Shown here: one piece after another, positions 1 through 9,756 of the stretch
Layout of the letters: every line of letters starts with the position of its first letter
Numbering within the stretch: the first letter of the stretch is position 1
Assembly (NCBI RefSeq): GCF_000143415.4
Contig: NW_003314351.1
Location: forward strand, 537,942 to 601,941
Direction: 5' to 3'
DNA length: 64,000 bases
Origin: Selaginella moellendorffii
Lineage: Eukaryota; Streptophyta; Lycopodiopsida; Selaginellales; Selaginellaceae
The notes under the pieces: generated by a model
Databases searched by the model: none
Seen by the model: the letters and a program-made list of their open reading frames with translations, nothing else
Told to the model about the DNA's origin: nothing
Position numbers and translations under genes: made by a program

Positions 1-2
1 GT

Positions 3-1300
3 GAATATGTTGGCCGTCAGATTGTAGGGTTATCACGTGAGGCCTCATGCCATTCCGACGAGGCTGGTCACCCGGTGAATGCACAACCTCATCCAAACGA
101 AGCAGAATCTCAAGGAAGTTCTTGCGGCCGATGTGGCCTTCCACCCCATCTTCTGCTCCAAACAGACAATGCTGGCAGTGAGAACAAAAACATGTACGTC
201 TTCGCGTACTTGGCGATGCTTGTTGCCAAAGGCATATTTGAAACGGTTACACTTGGCTTTCTCATGGTTGGGCACACTCATGAAGACGTCGATGCCATGT
301 TCAGTCACCTGGCAGAGTCCCTCCGGCGATCCAATGTCCTCACCCTCCCACAACTCTACGATGAATTCCAAAATTGCATCAAAGGCACTGTTGAAGCTGC
401 ACTTCTGACAGAGGTTCCAGACTTTAAGGGGTTTATAAGAGGCTACATCAGGGACAGATCCGAAACGTTAATTGGCCACTCCAAGCCTCTTCAGTTTCAT
501 TTCAGCATGCGTGACGGTGCTCCAGTGATGAGGTACAAGATGAGAGAATGGGACACAGTGTGGCTGCCAGTGGACGGCATTGAACTCTTCAAGAGAGATC
601 CCATAACTGGGGAACCTATGATTCCTCAGGGTTCCCCACGGCCGATGCACCCAGATGGACTCAAAGACCAGGAAAGTATAGTGGCCGGGATTAGACAGCA
701 TATTGCCTTCTGGAAGAGGGGTTGGTGTTTGGTGGAGAATCCTATTTTAAGAGGTGCAAGCCTTTGCTCGAATACTGGGAGAAGATTATATCTGCTATCC
801 AAAATGGGCCGGTTGTATATGAAGAATTGGAAGAGTCCTTTTGGCCAGAACCCAGAGCACCAGATACTAGCGGAACAATGTCCTCTGGAAATGCAGTGAC
901 AGATAACGATGTTGAGGATCACTATTGTGGGCCGAGGAACAAGAAGCCGGATTCAGCATTCAATCCAATACAGGTCTGCAAAGGAATGGTCGTGCTTGTC
1001 AGACCCAGTAATAAAAAACAAATGATATGGGTGGGGCACTGCATCACTGATGCAGAGGAGGACGCGGAAACTAACTCCTTCAATGTAACTGTGGAGTGGT
1101 TCAAGCCAAGTTCCGGATATACGAAGGATTGCCTAGAAAATAGATGGGTGCTGAATCCAAGGGATCCCAGCATGAGCATATCGGTGGATAATGTTGTGCA
1201 TGGTTGGATGCGGAAGCAGAGTGCCACCATCACCTTGCCAGACCATGCAAGAGATGCAGCAAGAGCATTCATAACCCGGGTTCAAGGTGAGATTCATTAA
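3..1300 (+). pseudogene. DUF7869-type putative transposase, C-terminal part, copy A (frameshifted)
   Basis: This is the C-terminal part of an RNase-H-like protein of the DUF7869 kind found in plant and invertebrate transposon-derived proteins. The signature QTDNAGSENKN (Asp codon 165-167) is followed by VGHTHEDVDAMF; these are probably catalytic acidic motifs. Downstream come FGGESYFKRC and an SFWPEP motif, then an EWFKPSSGY region that resembles a chromatin-reader-like or SH3-like tail. The frame starting at 3 runs to 899, but the conserved C-terminal part is read in another frame (about 722-1300). Copy B has five G where copy A has four at about 718-721, so copy A carries a 1-bp deletion frameshift. 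Copy A keeps CAG at 696-698 where copy B has TAG. A splice donor (AAG/GTGAGA at about 1284) could join the 3' end to an acceptor at about 1339, giving a short Ser/Glu-rich tail. The function is inferred from family resemblance only. Confidence 0.7.
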
Positions 1301-2705
1301 TATTCCTTTACTAAGTTTCTAATGTATTTTATTTCAAGGTGAACAATCCGAATCTGAATCAGAGGAGGCGTGATGGCATGTGGCCTTATGCCATTCCTAG
1401 GTGAGATGATACAAATAACAAGTATAAATTCTTAGTTGTTCTAGCAAATCTTACTTAAAGTTCAAGGTGAACAAGCCGAATATGAATTCATCGGATTGTT
1501 ATAACAAATTGCGAGGTGATGGCATGAAGCGATACGCCATTTGAGAGTGGTAGCCATTCCTATATGAGGTGAGTGAAATATTTATTAGAAATACCTCATT
1601 CAATTGTGCACTTCTAAGTCTTGGTCCACTCAGTACTGTTTGCATGTTTCTATTTTAATTCTTTATCTAAAATGTTATTTAGTATGTGGCTTCATGCCAT
1701 TGCTCTCCACAATCATGCATTGAATTTTTCTATCCTTGCATAATACTTCTCCATATATATAGCATGTGCGCACATGTGATATGGTTCATTAGGCCTGATA
1801 TAGTGTGTGAGGTAAAACAAAGATGATGTGACATATGCATTTACCAATCACACGTGCATAAATCTAATAATATGGCGTGTGGCCCATATTAATGGCACAT
1901 AAACCCATATTGTGGGCTTACGTGCTTTATGTACCATCATTCCCTTGCAGCGTGTGTGTTGGTTTCCTTTTATAACACAACGAACTCCATATTTTAGGGT
2001 GAAGAGCGTTCTCATGGCAAGCACAAAATCTGTAAGTGAGGCAGAAAAGGAGACAGAGAAGGAGATAGGTGAAGATGTAGAATATATAAATCTTCCAAAC
2101 TCCCCGTACTATACTCCAGGTGATCATTTTTCTGAACAAACGGCAACATTAACAACTATCGAGAACGCCCCAGTAACGTCAGAGACAACAATCCAAAGCA
2201 AAACAACTGACCCGGAGAAGGATGATAGTACCGCTGAGAGTACCAAAAAGGAGGTGTCCACTAGCGCTTAGGCTTATAATGGCGTGTGCCCTCATGCCAT
2301 TTACTTGATTACCAAATACCTTTTTCCCTTTGCACTAGTATATCTTAATACCGGTCTGAGAAATAGAATGGCATGTGCCCTCAGGCCTTTTACTAAATCA
2401 CCTTTGAAAGAAATGCAAGCCTCTATGTTGTAAAAAAAAGGTACTAGAGAAATTCCTTAATAATATGAATGTTATTTAGTTTCATGAAAATACACTAAGG
2501 GTCAAATGAGTTAAATGACTTCTCCAAACTAGCAATGCCTCTTTCTACACCTTCACAATTAGATTCGTTAGAAAAAGATAACATTGAATAATATCTAAAT
2601 GTTCTTACCATTAAGTTATATGTCTGGCTAATAGGAATGACGTTCATCTTGGAAAGCTCACCACACGCTCAATGAACAAACAAATAGTGTGTGCGTGCAT
2701 GCCAT
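32..2705. repeat. Seven copies of the 22-bp palindrome in copy A
   Basis: Near-palindromes with half-site ATGGCRTGNGG followed by its complement lie at 32-53, 1373-1394, 1519-1540, 1679-1700 (one half degenerate), 2279-2300, 2368-2389 and 2684-2705. A further degenerate pair is seen at about 1872-1910. Each has an exact positional counterpart in copy B. They fall in coding sequence (first copy) and in non-coding sequence (the rest). Confidence 0.85.
2014..2271 (+). CDS. Small acidic Ser/Thr/Glu-rich reading frame (85 aa), copy A
   Basis: An 85-residue frame begins at the ATG at 2014 (MASTKSVSEAEKE) and is rich in Glu, Thr, Ser and Lys, with no recognised domain. The same frame is open in copy B (36607-36864). 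The copies differ at three codons (Asn/Ser, Ala/Thr, Val/Ile). I saw no silent change, so the comparison gives no sign of purifying selection. An open frame without a Met extends upstream to 1912. A CTGTAAGTGAG string inside it could be a splice donor. A 22-bp palindrome starts 8 bases after the stop codon. It may be a small element protein, the last exon of a larger gene, or no gene at all. Confidence 0.35.
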   Translation: MASTKSVSEAEKETEKEIGEDVEYINLPNSPYYTPGDHFSEQTATLTTIENAPVTSETTIQSKTTDPEKDDSTAESTKKEVSTSA

Positions 2706-2907
2706 CGCTCTTCTTTAACTTCAGATTCGTCTTGTTCACCTTGACAATGAGATTTATTATACAACCAGATGAACTCAATCTGGACACAAAGTCACCGCGC
2801 TAGTCACCATGCCCCAGATATGTCTAGCCCCTGGACAAAAAACATATAATTTCACGTCATTTTCAAATACTTGAAAATTTGTACCTAGTCCCATTTTACT
2901 GAATAAA

Positions 2908-2931
2908 TCCCACTTTAACGAAATAGAGCTT
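2908..2931. repeat. Terminal inverted repeat of copy A
   Basis: The 24-base end contains CCCACTTTAACGAAATAGAG and finishes in CTT. It matches both ends of copy B (35948-35971 inverted, 47539-47562 direct). Sequence identity to copy B stops here, which fixes the element border. Confidence 0.85.
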
Positions 2932-2934
2932 TTG

Positions 2935-3490
2935 GTCTACATGCAAGGCCAACATCATTTCCAAGTGAATTTTAGCTAGTTTTGCTTGAGCCACATCTAC
3001 TGCCATCTTGGTGGGAAGTGCCAAAATGTACCACTGGATGAGGATCTCTTTCGAAATATTTTCCACTACCACTCAGCTTGAAACCATGTTGTATTGAAGG
3101 TTTGCAGACTTTGCCAACTCCATTTATACCTCATTTCATAAAGGTTGTTTAGGAACTGGCGTGAGGATGAATGCCCCCTCCATCTTGGCCTCAAGCTGTG
3201 GCCATGTTGAAAAAACTTGTGCTTCCTCTAGGTTATGGTACCACTCTGAAGCCATATTGTTGAGGGAAAACAATGCATACATGGCCTTTTCATGTTCCTT
3301 TACTCCCTTCCACATGAACCTTTTTTCCAATTAACGGGTCCACTCTTGAAACTTATGTCACTTGTTTTCTCTATTGTACTTGTCAATGGGAATCTGCGGC
3401 TTTTCTTGCCACCTCCCTTGTTGTGGTGCTCACCCCAAATTTGAATTGGCCTTTTGCATTGAATCAAAGAGCTCATTGTACCTACCACAC
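2935..3490 (-). pseudogene. Retrotransposon gag relic
   Basis: The minus strand of 3136-3330 reads as a gag capsid-like segment (KAMYALFSLNNMASEWYHNLEE, then VFSTWPQLEAKM), a pattern seen in Ty3-type gag proteins. Upstream, at 3300-3488, a related fragment is split from it by stops and a frame change. Downstream (2932-3135) the frame is interrupted. No zinc knuckle or pol is attached. This is a dead fragment, cut by copy A on one side. Confidence 0.5.
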
Positions 3491-3853
3491 ATGGTTTTCA
3501 TCCTTTATACAATGGTGATAAACTATAGGATAACAATGAAGTGGAACCTAAACCATCCATATGCCATATGTCATATGCCATGTGCCACATGCCACGTGTT
3601 TAAGGATAGTGGAGTAGAAGCCAAGTTTCAAAGCCTTGGGCCTTTTAATGAAGGAACAAAGCTAAACTCATAAAGATGGAGCTAAGAAGCAAATGTGCTA
3701 GAGCACGAAGAAACTCCCGAGCATACAGCCCAAAGAGTGAAGGGACAACAACATAGAGTGACTTGGAATAGTCCTAAAGCATCTCGCATCCCAATGTCAA
3801 GAATTGCATGCAAAACAGAGCTACGGAGGCATATGGCAAATGGCATATGACAT
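3484..3853 (-). mobile_element. Family X LTR fragment (inverted)
   Basis: This stretch matches, with divergence, the LTRs at 58998-60142 and 62311-63441. Shared parts are the ATGGTTTT...CCTTTATAC start, the GAAGTGGAACCTAAACC segment, the CATATGCC/CACATGCC-rich part, and the CATCCCAATGTCAAGAATTGCATGCAAAAC part near 3790. It holds no gene. The R1 element that follows inserted into its inner end; a family X piece in opposite orientation resumes at 11592. Confidence 0.6.
3849..3853. repeat. Target site duplication GACAT (left) of R1 element
   Basis: GACAT directly precedes the 5' LTR and is repeated at 11592-11596 directly after the 3' LTR, as expected for retroviral-type integration. Confidence 0.85.
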
Positions 3854-5695
3854 TGTGAGACACAAAATCCCTAGGCCCCAAAGTGGAGCCGGAAGGGTGC
3901 CATGTGGTAGTGGCCGAAGCGAAAGCCAAACGAGCATAACGCATTTGGGCTAAAAAGCTCCAACTTGGAAGGTCGAGAGCGGGAGTGGAACTCCCAACAA
4001 AGTGCTCGAGGAGCAAGCACGAGGCAACCAATAAGCAAGGCTCCAAAAAGGGACCCAAAAAGGACCAATACATGACACGTGGAAGTGTCCGAGATGGACC
4101 CGAAGTGGAGTCCGATATGGAGTCCGATATGGGGTCCGAAGTGGAGTCAGAGATGGAGTCCGATATGGAGTCCGAGATGGATCCGAAGTGGAGTCCGAAG
4201 TGGAGTCCGATATGGAGTCCGAGATGGACCCGAAGTGGAGTCCGATATGGAGTCCGAGATGGAGTCCGAGATGGACCCGAAGTGGAGTCCGATATGGAGT
4301 CCGAGATGGAGTCCAAGATGGACCCGAGATGGAGTCCGAGAAGGACCCGAGATGGAGTCCGAGGTGGAGTCCGAGATGGAGTCCGCGATGGACCCGAGAT
4401 GGACCCGAGATGGAGTCCGAGGTGGAGTCCGAGATGGAGTCCGCGATGGACCCGAGATGGACCCGAGATGGAGTCCGAGATGGAGTCCGAGATGGACCCG
4501 AGATGGAGTCCGAAGTCGAGACCGGGACCAAGACCGAGACCGGGACCGAGACTGAGACCGAGATCGGGACCGAGACCGAGACCGAGGCCGAGGCCGAGTC
4601 CGAGTCTGAATCCGAGTCCGAGTCCGAGTCCGAGTCCGAGGCCGAGTCTGAGTCCGAGGCCGAGTCCGAGTCCGAGGCCGAGTCCGAGTTCGAGCCTGAG
4701 AGGGTGAAAGCCCAAAGCGTTCGTCTCCCAGACCCTGGGGGGTTTGGTGAGCTCCAAAAGTATAGTAGGGGGAAGACTGCAGTGGAGCCAGTTTGGCCAG
4801 GAAAGGCCAGTTTGGCCCAGGAAGGCCGGACCCAGTGTTGGGTGATGAGCTGCCCACTGGGAAGTCCAAGACTAGAGTGAACACGGACCGACAAGCGGGG
4901 TAGCTTGGTGAAGTGTTCAAGAGCCGGCTCTAGTTCCCCCGGGAGATCGACTGGCCGATGCTCCTAGTCCAAGTGTGGGTGGCACTACCTACTTGGATAC
5001 CAGGCGTGGCTCAACGGAACCTCGCTCTAAGCCCATGGCTAGAGCACCTAAAGGCGAAAGGTGGGGAGAGTACCCAGGTGGCTCGCGTAAGGCCACGGTG
5101 TTCCGAAATGTGGTCCCAAAGTCCCAGGCTGTGGAAAGGAAGAGGAGTAGCCCTCTGGTGTGGTGACAAAGGACACGGTCACCCAGTGAGGAAGTCCCAG
5201 AGGACAGTTGGACTTAGAGGTCGGGCCTGCGGGCCTTGATCCAGTGGCAGTGTTGGTGAACATGGCCATCGACAGAGAGGGACTTGGTGGGGACCGGAAA
5301 AGAGATATTGGGGAAGGTTATTCCCTAAGTCTGCGAGCATCCTAAGGATGCTAAGGAGTGGATCTGGGATGATTCCTCATGGATGGATGGCCTAGTCTAT
5401 GAGAGACAGGATTGCAATGTAGGTGGTGTTGGACCACCAGCGTGACCAAGGTGAATAGGTATGGCCTCAGCGTAACGGGCCGATATGTCGGTGATACCTT
5501 GGGGTGTCGATCATGGGATCGGACACGTGGAGCACTTAGACCAAGTGCAAAGGTTGAGTGGTATGGATGCCATTCTCGGGGCTAGCAAACCCCAAGTCCT
5601 AACTGGGACTTGTGGAGGTTGTGAATGAGACTCCTCCAAGTGGTCGGAGGTGTGGTTAAGTGACTAAAGTAAAATGGAAAAATTAGTCGTTCACA
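3854..5695 (+). repeat. 5' LTR of R1 element
   Basis: The 1842-bp LTR has TG...CA ends and short terminal inversion (TGTGAG...TTCACA). It contains a 600-bp GGAGTCC-type tandem array (4077-4700), then about 1 kb of unique sequence. Reading frames in the array, on both strands, are by-products of its 12-bp and 6-bp periods and are not genes. Confidence 0.9.
4077..4705. repeat. GAGATGGAGTCC / GAGTCC / GAGACC tandem array in 5' LTR
   Basis: The first two thirds are built from 12-mers such as GAGATGGAGTCC, GATATGGAGTCC and GAGATGGACCCG. From about 4515 it passes into 6-mers GAGACC/GGGACC, then GAGTCC/GAGGCC. Every period is a multiple of three, so long Ser/Asp, Arg/Pro or Leu/Gly frames arise on both strands without being coding. 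Confidence 0.95.
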
Positions 5696-5713
5696 ATTTG
5701 GTATCGGAGCTGT
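5696..5713 (+). other. Primer-binding site of R1 element
   Basis: ATTTGGTATCGGAGC begins directly after the 5' LTR. TGGTATCGGAGC differs at one base from the common plant PBS complementary to the 3' end of initiator tRNA-Met (TGGTATCAGAGC). Confidence 0.85.
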
Positions 5714-8700
5714 TCTTTAGTCCGACTTTTATTGGTGCTCAAGTATATCACCATTGATGTTGGCATCGGAAGGTCCTAGGAGTTGGCCTATCCTAGAGGA
5801 GCAGCATGTCGAGAGGACATGGCTCTCCACTCAAGTTCATGCGTGAACTTGGGCACAATGTGGTGGATAGAAAAGGGCCAATAATGGAACGACTTTGGGA
5901 TCTTGGGAACAGTATAAGGTCTCCTCAGAGAGCTGAGGATTTGATCCAAATGAACGTTTGACGCAGCAAACGGGCTAATGTAGTTGTGATAAACAACTAT
6001 AGTTGGGATCACGGGAAAGATGTAGACTCCAAAAAAAATAAAGGAGTCACAAGATTATCCTCATATAGTTGAGGTTGGTGCTCATGAATGTGAGACCAGA
6101 GGTAATGACCGTGGGAGGTCAAATACGGAAGAAGACTCAAGTCCTTGAAATGGTAGCCAGGGCTACCTTTAATAAATGCTAGAACAACCCAAGAGTTCGG
6201 GGGTGTATCTAAAGATGAGTTGGTATTCTCATTACATGGACAAGTAGTCCTAAGGGGCAGAGGTTGCCCCCAGAGAACAAAATCAAGTGTCAGAGTAACA
6301 CTTGTGAAAATGGTCCTTGTGAGTAGGACATGAATGCAAGAAGTGAATTCCAGTGAGCTAGTGCCTCACAAGTAGAACCTTACAGGTCTGTGGATTAACC
6401 AAGTCCAAAATTGCTGGATGACTCGAGAAGAGTCAAGGAATGGTCCTAAAGGACTGATGGAAGCATTTGGACTGAGGTGTGTTGTACCCCATGAAGGATG
6501 GGGGGGGATCATAGGATCCAAGGATGAGAATAGAGGGTATCTCATCGATGGCAAAATGTGTCATGCCAAAGTTATGGGAAAGGTGTTCCCAGAAGAAAAC
6601 AACTTTGACACAAAGTTGTGTGTGACATCTATGGTGCAGTGCTAACAGATGGTTAGCATGAGAAAGAGCGGTGTTGGTCTTGGCAAAGACCTAGACACAA
6701 AGGGGAAGTGTCATAGAGGTAGGCTCGTGGAGCCAATGGTGTGGAGACACCAAATGTGCCAAGGTGTGATACCTTGAGGCTATGTTGGTGGGTTCATGAG
6801 AACCCCTTGCCAAAGGAATCCCAATGGAAATGGGAATGGCATAGCCTAAGCTACAGAGCATGTAGTTGGAGTGTGGTGACCCAGATAATGATGGAGGTGT
6901 GGAAGCACCAAGCAATGAGTTGTAGGACTCGACAACTATAAGGCAACTAAGCAAAAGGTGCAAAATAATTGGTTAAACGGGTAGAAGGTAGCTACCCAAG
7001 ACTTCTTAATAGCATAAGGAAGTTGGATATACCCTTACGGGGGATAAGTTGCTTATGTTGCGATATAGTAAGTAATTGTCATAAAAGGAAATACTCATTG
7101 TCAAGGAAGCCGTCATTGGGACACCCAAACACTCTAGAACACTAGGAGGTGGTGTTTGATGTCGCGAGGGCAGTAGATAAGGCCCAAGGGACTAAGTCCC
7201 TAGCGAATGATGGATAGTAGGTGCTATTCAAATGTCCAAGGTGGTGGAGACAGGAGAAGACTGTCTACTCAAATTGGACAAAGCCGAAAATGGAATTTTG
7301 GCAAGGCTAGCAATGGGCATGCAAAGGCCCGTAAGTAACAATGTAATCCCGGTGGGTGGGACTATAGGGTGAGCATACCTGGATTGAGGAACCACTCCCT
7401 AGGTTATCAGGTAGGTTCATCCCTAAGAATACTTGCTAAGGCATGATAGAAAGTGCAAAGCTATCCTCCTGGTCTGGAGGAGAATGACCGAAGAAAAGGT
7501 GTGAAGACAAAAGCAAGAAATAAAGGGATAGAACCGAACCATAGGAATCGAAGGGCATAACCAAGGTTGGTTATGCCAGCTGGGAGTGGAGAATCAAGTA
7601 GGGGCTCGAGGGTGTTGCCGCTAGAAACCGTGATGCCATAGAGAGTCTAAAATATGGAATTGTCCATGTTAGACTATAAGGTAATTGGAAAGCTTGCAAA
7701 AAGGGAGGCCTTAGCAAGCTAAGGGACAGAGTTCCTTCAAGATTCCCAAAGAGGATTCTAGGTAGCTTAGTACCTAGAAAGGCCAAGCGTAAATAGTTCA
7801 AGGAACGCACGAAATCAGAGTGGCGCAGCAGAAGCGTGGTCTTGAAGCTTGCCATGAGGCAAGGCTATCAAGGTTAGGGAAGTAGTTCCCGAGTGTTCAA
7901 AGAGAGGGCTTTGAACGAAAGTCGATGATCAAGGGCTTTCACACTTGTGCAGAAACCATGTTACCGTGGTCGGAGGACTTGCCAAAGTGAGATTGGCAAG
8001 TCAGGGGAACAAATACCCTAGTTGAAGGTGATAACTTCAAAAAGGGTGGGCCATGGGGCCAAACATGGAGGAGTCCATGCATGATCACAGGCTTGTCAAG
8101 TGAGAGGACTTGGCAGTGGGGGGAACTAGGTTCCTAAGCTGTGATCTATAGCGCGCTTTGGGTATAAGTTGGTGCACCGGCGTGGGGAGTCACGCCAGGC
8201 ATCCTGGGTGATGCCGTCCGTAGATGCATATACAGAGGTTGGGTTCGAGTCCCGACCCTCTAGTGCTTGGGTTCGAGTCCCAAATCACTAGGGCGTGGTG
8301 ATAGTTTGGAATATGAGGACACTCATATTTCGGTGGTCATGGACTCTCAATGTGGAGACTGGTTTGGGCACACCGCCAAGCGAGGGATGCCTCGGAGTCG
8401 TGATGCACGGTTAGATTGCTTAGTGTGAAAGCTCGGCATATCTAACTTGAACGCTTTGGTGCAAGTGGCACCAAGGACGTGGTGAGTGAGATGGGGACAT
8501 CTAATCTCAGTTGCTATGAACCCTTGGCCATAAGGGCTGGTTTGGGTACACTGCCAAGTGTGGGGGATGCCCCCGGGGTTATAGTCAACAATTTGAAGGT
8601 CTAGAAGACCAAGTACCTCTTGGCAACTCTGGTAAGGTGCCAAGGTGAGATCACTAGGTGATCGTATGGCCAAATAAGGACAAGGTCCTTGGTTGGCTAA

Positions 8701-9740
8701 GGAATGAAGTTCCTGGTTCAAAATGTTGAAATTGAACTGTTTAAAGTGGTGTGGCTTGGTCATGATGACTAAGTGGGAAGAGCACCTGAGGGAAATAAAC
8801 TATGTCCGTGCGATGGCATAGTGAGTTCAAGGAAAGTAGTCTCTATAAGAGACCCATGGGAGGGTCACGAAGTTGGGCCGTGGATAGAGCCCATAGCAAA
8901 AGATGCTAAAGAGACATACTAGGGGTGAACATCCTCCGGACTTAGCAAAGAAGAGTCTTTGCTATGGAACCAAAAGGATACCTCAAAAATGGAGGTAGCG
9001 ATCCTATGTTGCTGGGTGCAACAATCAAGGATAGGAGCAAAGGACTAGTGGCCAAGTTTCGGCTATGGAATTTAATGGAAGGGATCCAAATGGCAAAGTT
9101 AGCCAAGGAACACTAATGTGTTTGATGCTAACGACTTGTGGGAAAGGAAGTGGACTTCCAAGGATGGATTCCTAAGTGCTCCAATTTGGCGAAGTAAAAG
9201 TTCACGGTGAGGGAGCGACAAAGTAGCCAAAAGATAGGGCCATGGACAGCCTTAGCACAAAGTATGATAACTGGAACTTAGTGCCCCAGGGTGGCACGAA
9301 ATAGAAGAGAGGATGATGGTGCCCTTGAGTAGAGAACTTCCTAGGATGGGAAGTGGAGTTGCACAAAATGTGCAAGGCAAGGTGTCGGAGACACTTAGGA
9401 AATTGACTCCAAGAAATCAGAATTAAAAGTTCCAAAGCGCAAGGGTTATAGCGCTGGAAAGTGAGACCACTCGAGAACGAGTAGTGGGATCGGGTTGGAG
9501 AAGGTGTCTCTAACAGGTTTAGTGAGAACTAAACCAATAAAAGGAGAAAACCACCACAAGTGGTCAAATGAGCCTCTAAGTTGGAGAGGCTATGCTCCTT
9601 AGAGGATGGACAAGGCATGGTGAGCCTTTGGTGTCAAACCATAGACAAATATTGGCTGGGTGCCAAGGATGGAAAAGGTAACACGTGCGGGTGTTATTTT
9701 ATGAAAGGGTTTACCGTTCGATGAGGACATCGAACTTCGT
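5714..9740 (+). other. Non-coding interior of R1 element
   Basis: About 4 kb without a convincing coding region: open frames are under 140 codons, differ between copies, and match no retroelement protein family I know. Inverted, diverged copies of the same interior occur at 29811-32860 and 51406-54580, so the sequence is a property of the family rather than host DNA. It contains two tRNA T-arm-like hairpins at 8238-8284. Confidence 0.8.
8238..8284 (+). other. Two tandem tRNA T-arm-like (B-box-like) hairpins
   Basis: GTTGGGTTCGAGTCCCGAC (8238-8256) and CTTGGGTTCGAGTCCCAAA (8266-8284) each form a T-arm-like stem-loop with a GTTCGAGTCC core, the shape of a Pol III B box. No full tRNA cloverleaf is visible around them. 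Decayed equivalents are present in the inverted copies near 30285-30335 and 52865-52915. Confidence 0.5.
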
Positions 9741-9756
9741 CTATGGGTGGTGGAAT
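9741..9756 (+). other. Polypurine-tract-like segment before 3' LTR
   Basis: TATGGGTGGTGGAAT directly precedes the 3' LTR. It is G-rich but not pure purine; position is the main reason for the call. Its inverted counterpart is conserved after the LTR end at 51405. Confidence 0.55.

Larger units (their letters stand above)
1..2931 (+). mobile_element. Terminus of large TIR DNA transposon, copy A (truncated by window edge)
   Basis: These 2931 bases are nearly identical, in reverse complement, to 35948-38878, the left end of the complete copy B. The two arms have the same overall length, so only scattered substitutions and small compensating indels separate them. The segment holds the 3' part of the putative transposase gene, a small acidic reading frame, seven copies of the 22-bp palindrome, and ends in the terminal inverted repeat at 2908-2931. 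The other end of copy A lies outside the window. It sits next to a gag-like relic (from 2932), so it seems to have inserted into a retrotransposon. Copies A and B lie in opposite orientation about 33 kb apart. Confidence 0.85.

Noticed and set aside
674-722. A small intron to explain the frame change in copy A's transposase
   Set aside because: Copy B has five G instead of four and stays in frame, so a 1-bp deletion in copy A explains it more simply.
3560-3600. CATATGCC/CACATGCC words resembling the transposon palindrome
   Set aside because: They belong to family X LTRs (also 59080 and 62395) and lack the ATGGC-N12-GCCAT arrangement.
3774-4920. Long frames rich in Ser-Asp, Gly-Leu, Arg-Pro or Glu-Ser on both strands
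   Set aside because: They are translations of a 12-bp and 6-bp array with periods divisible by three, open in several frames at once; the same occurs at 9599-10816, 22111-22779, 25291-26109 and 29373-29837.
4958-5269. Pairs of about 60-95-codon frames after the array, repeated at 10854-11165
   Set aside because: They recur only because the two LTRs are copies; overlapping frames on both strands and no domain.
8225-8290. tRNA gene
   Set aside because: Only T-arm-like hairpins; no acceptor stem, D arm or anticodon arm could be assembled around them.
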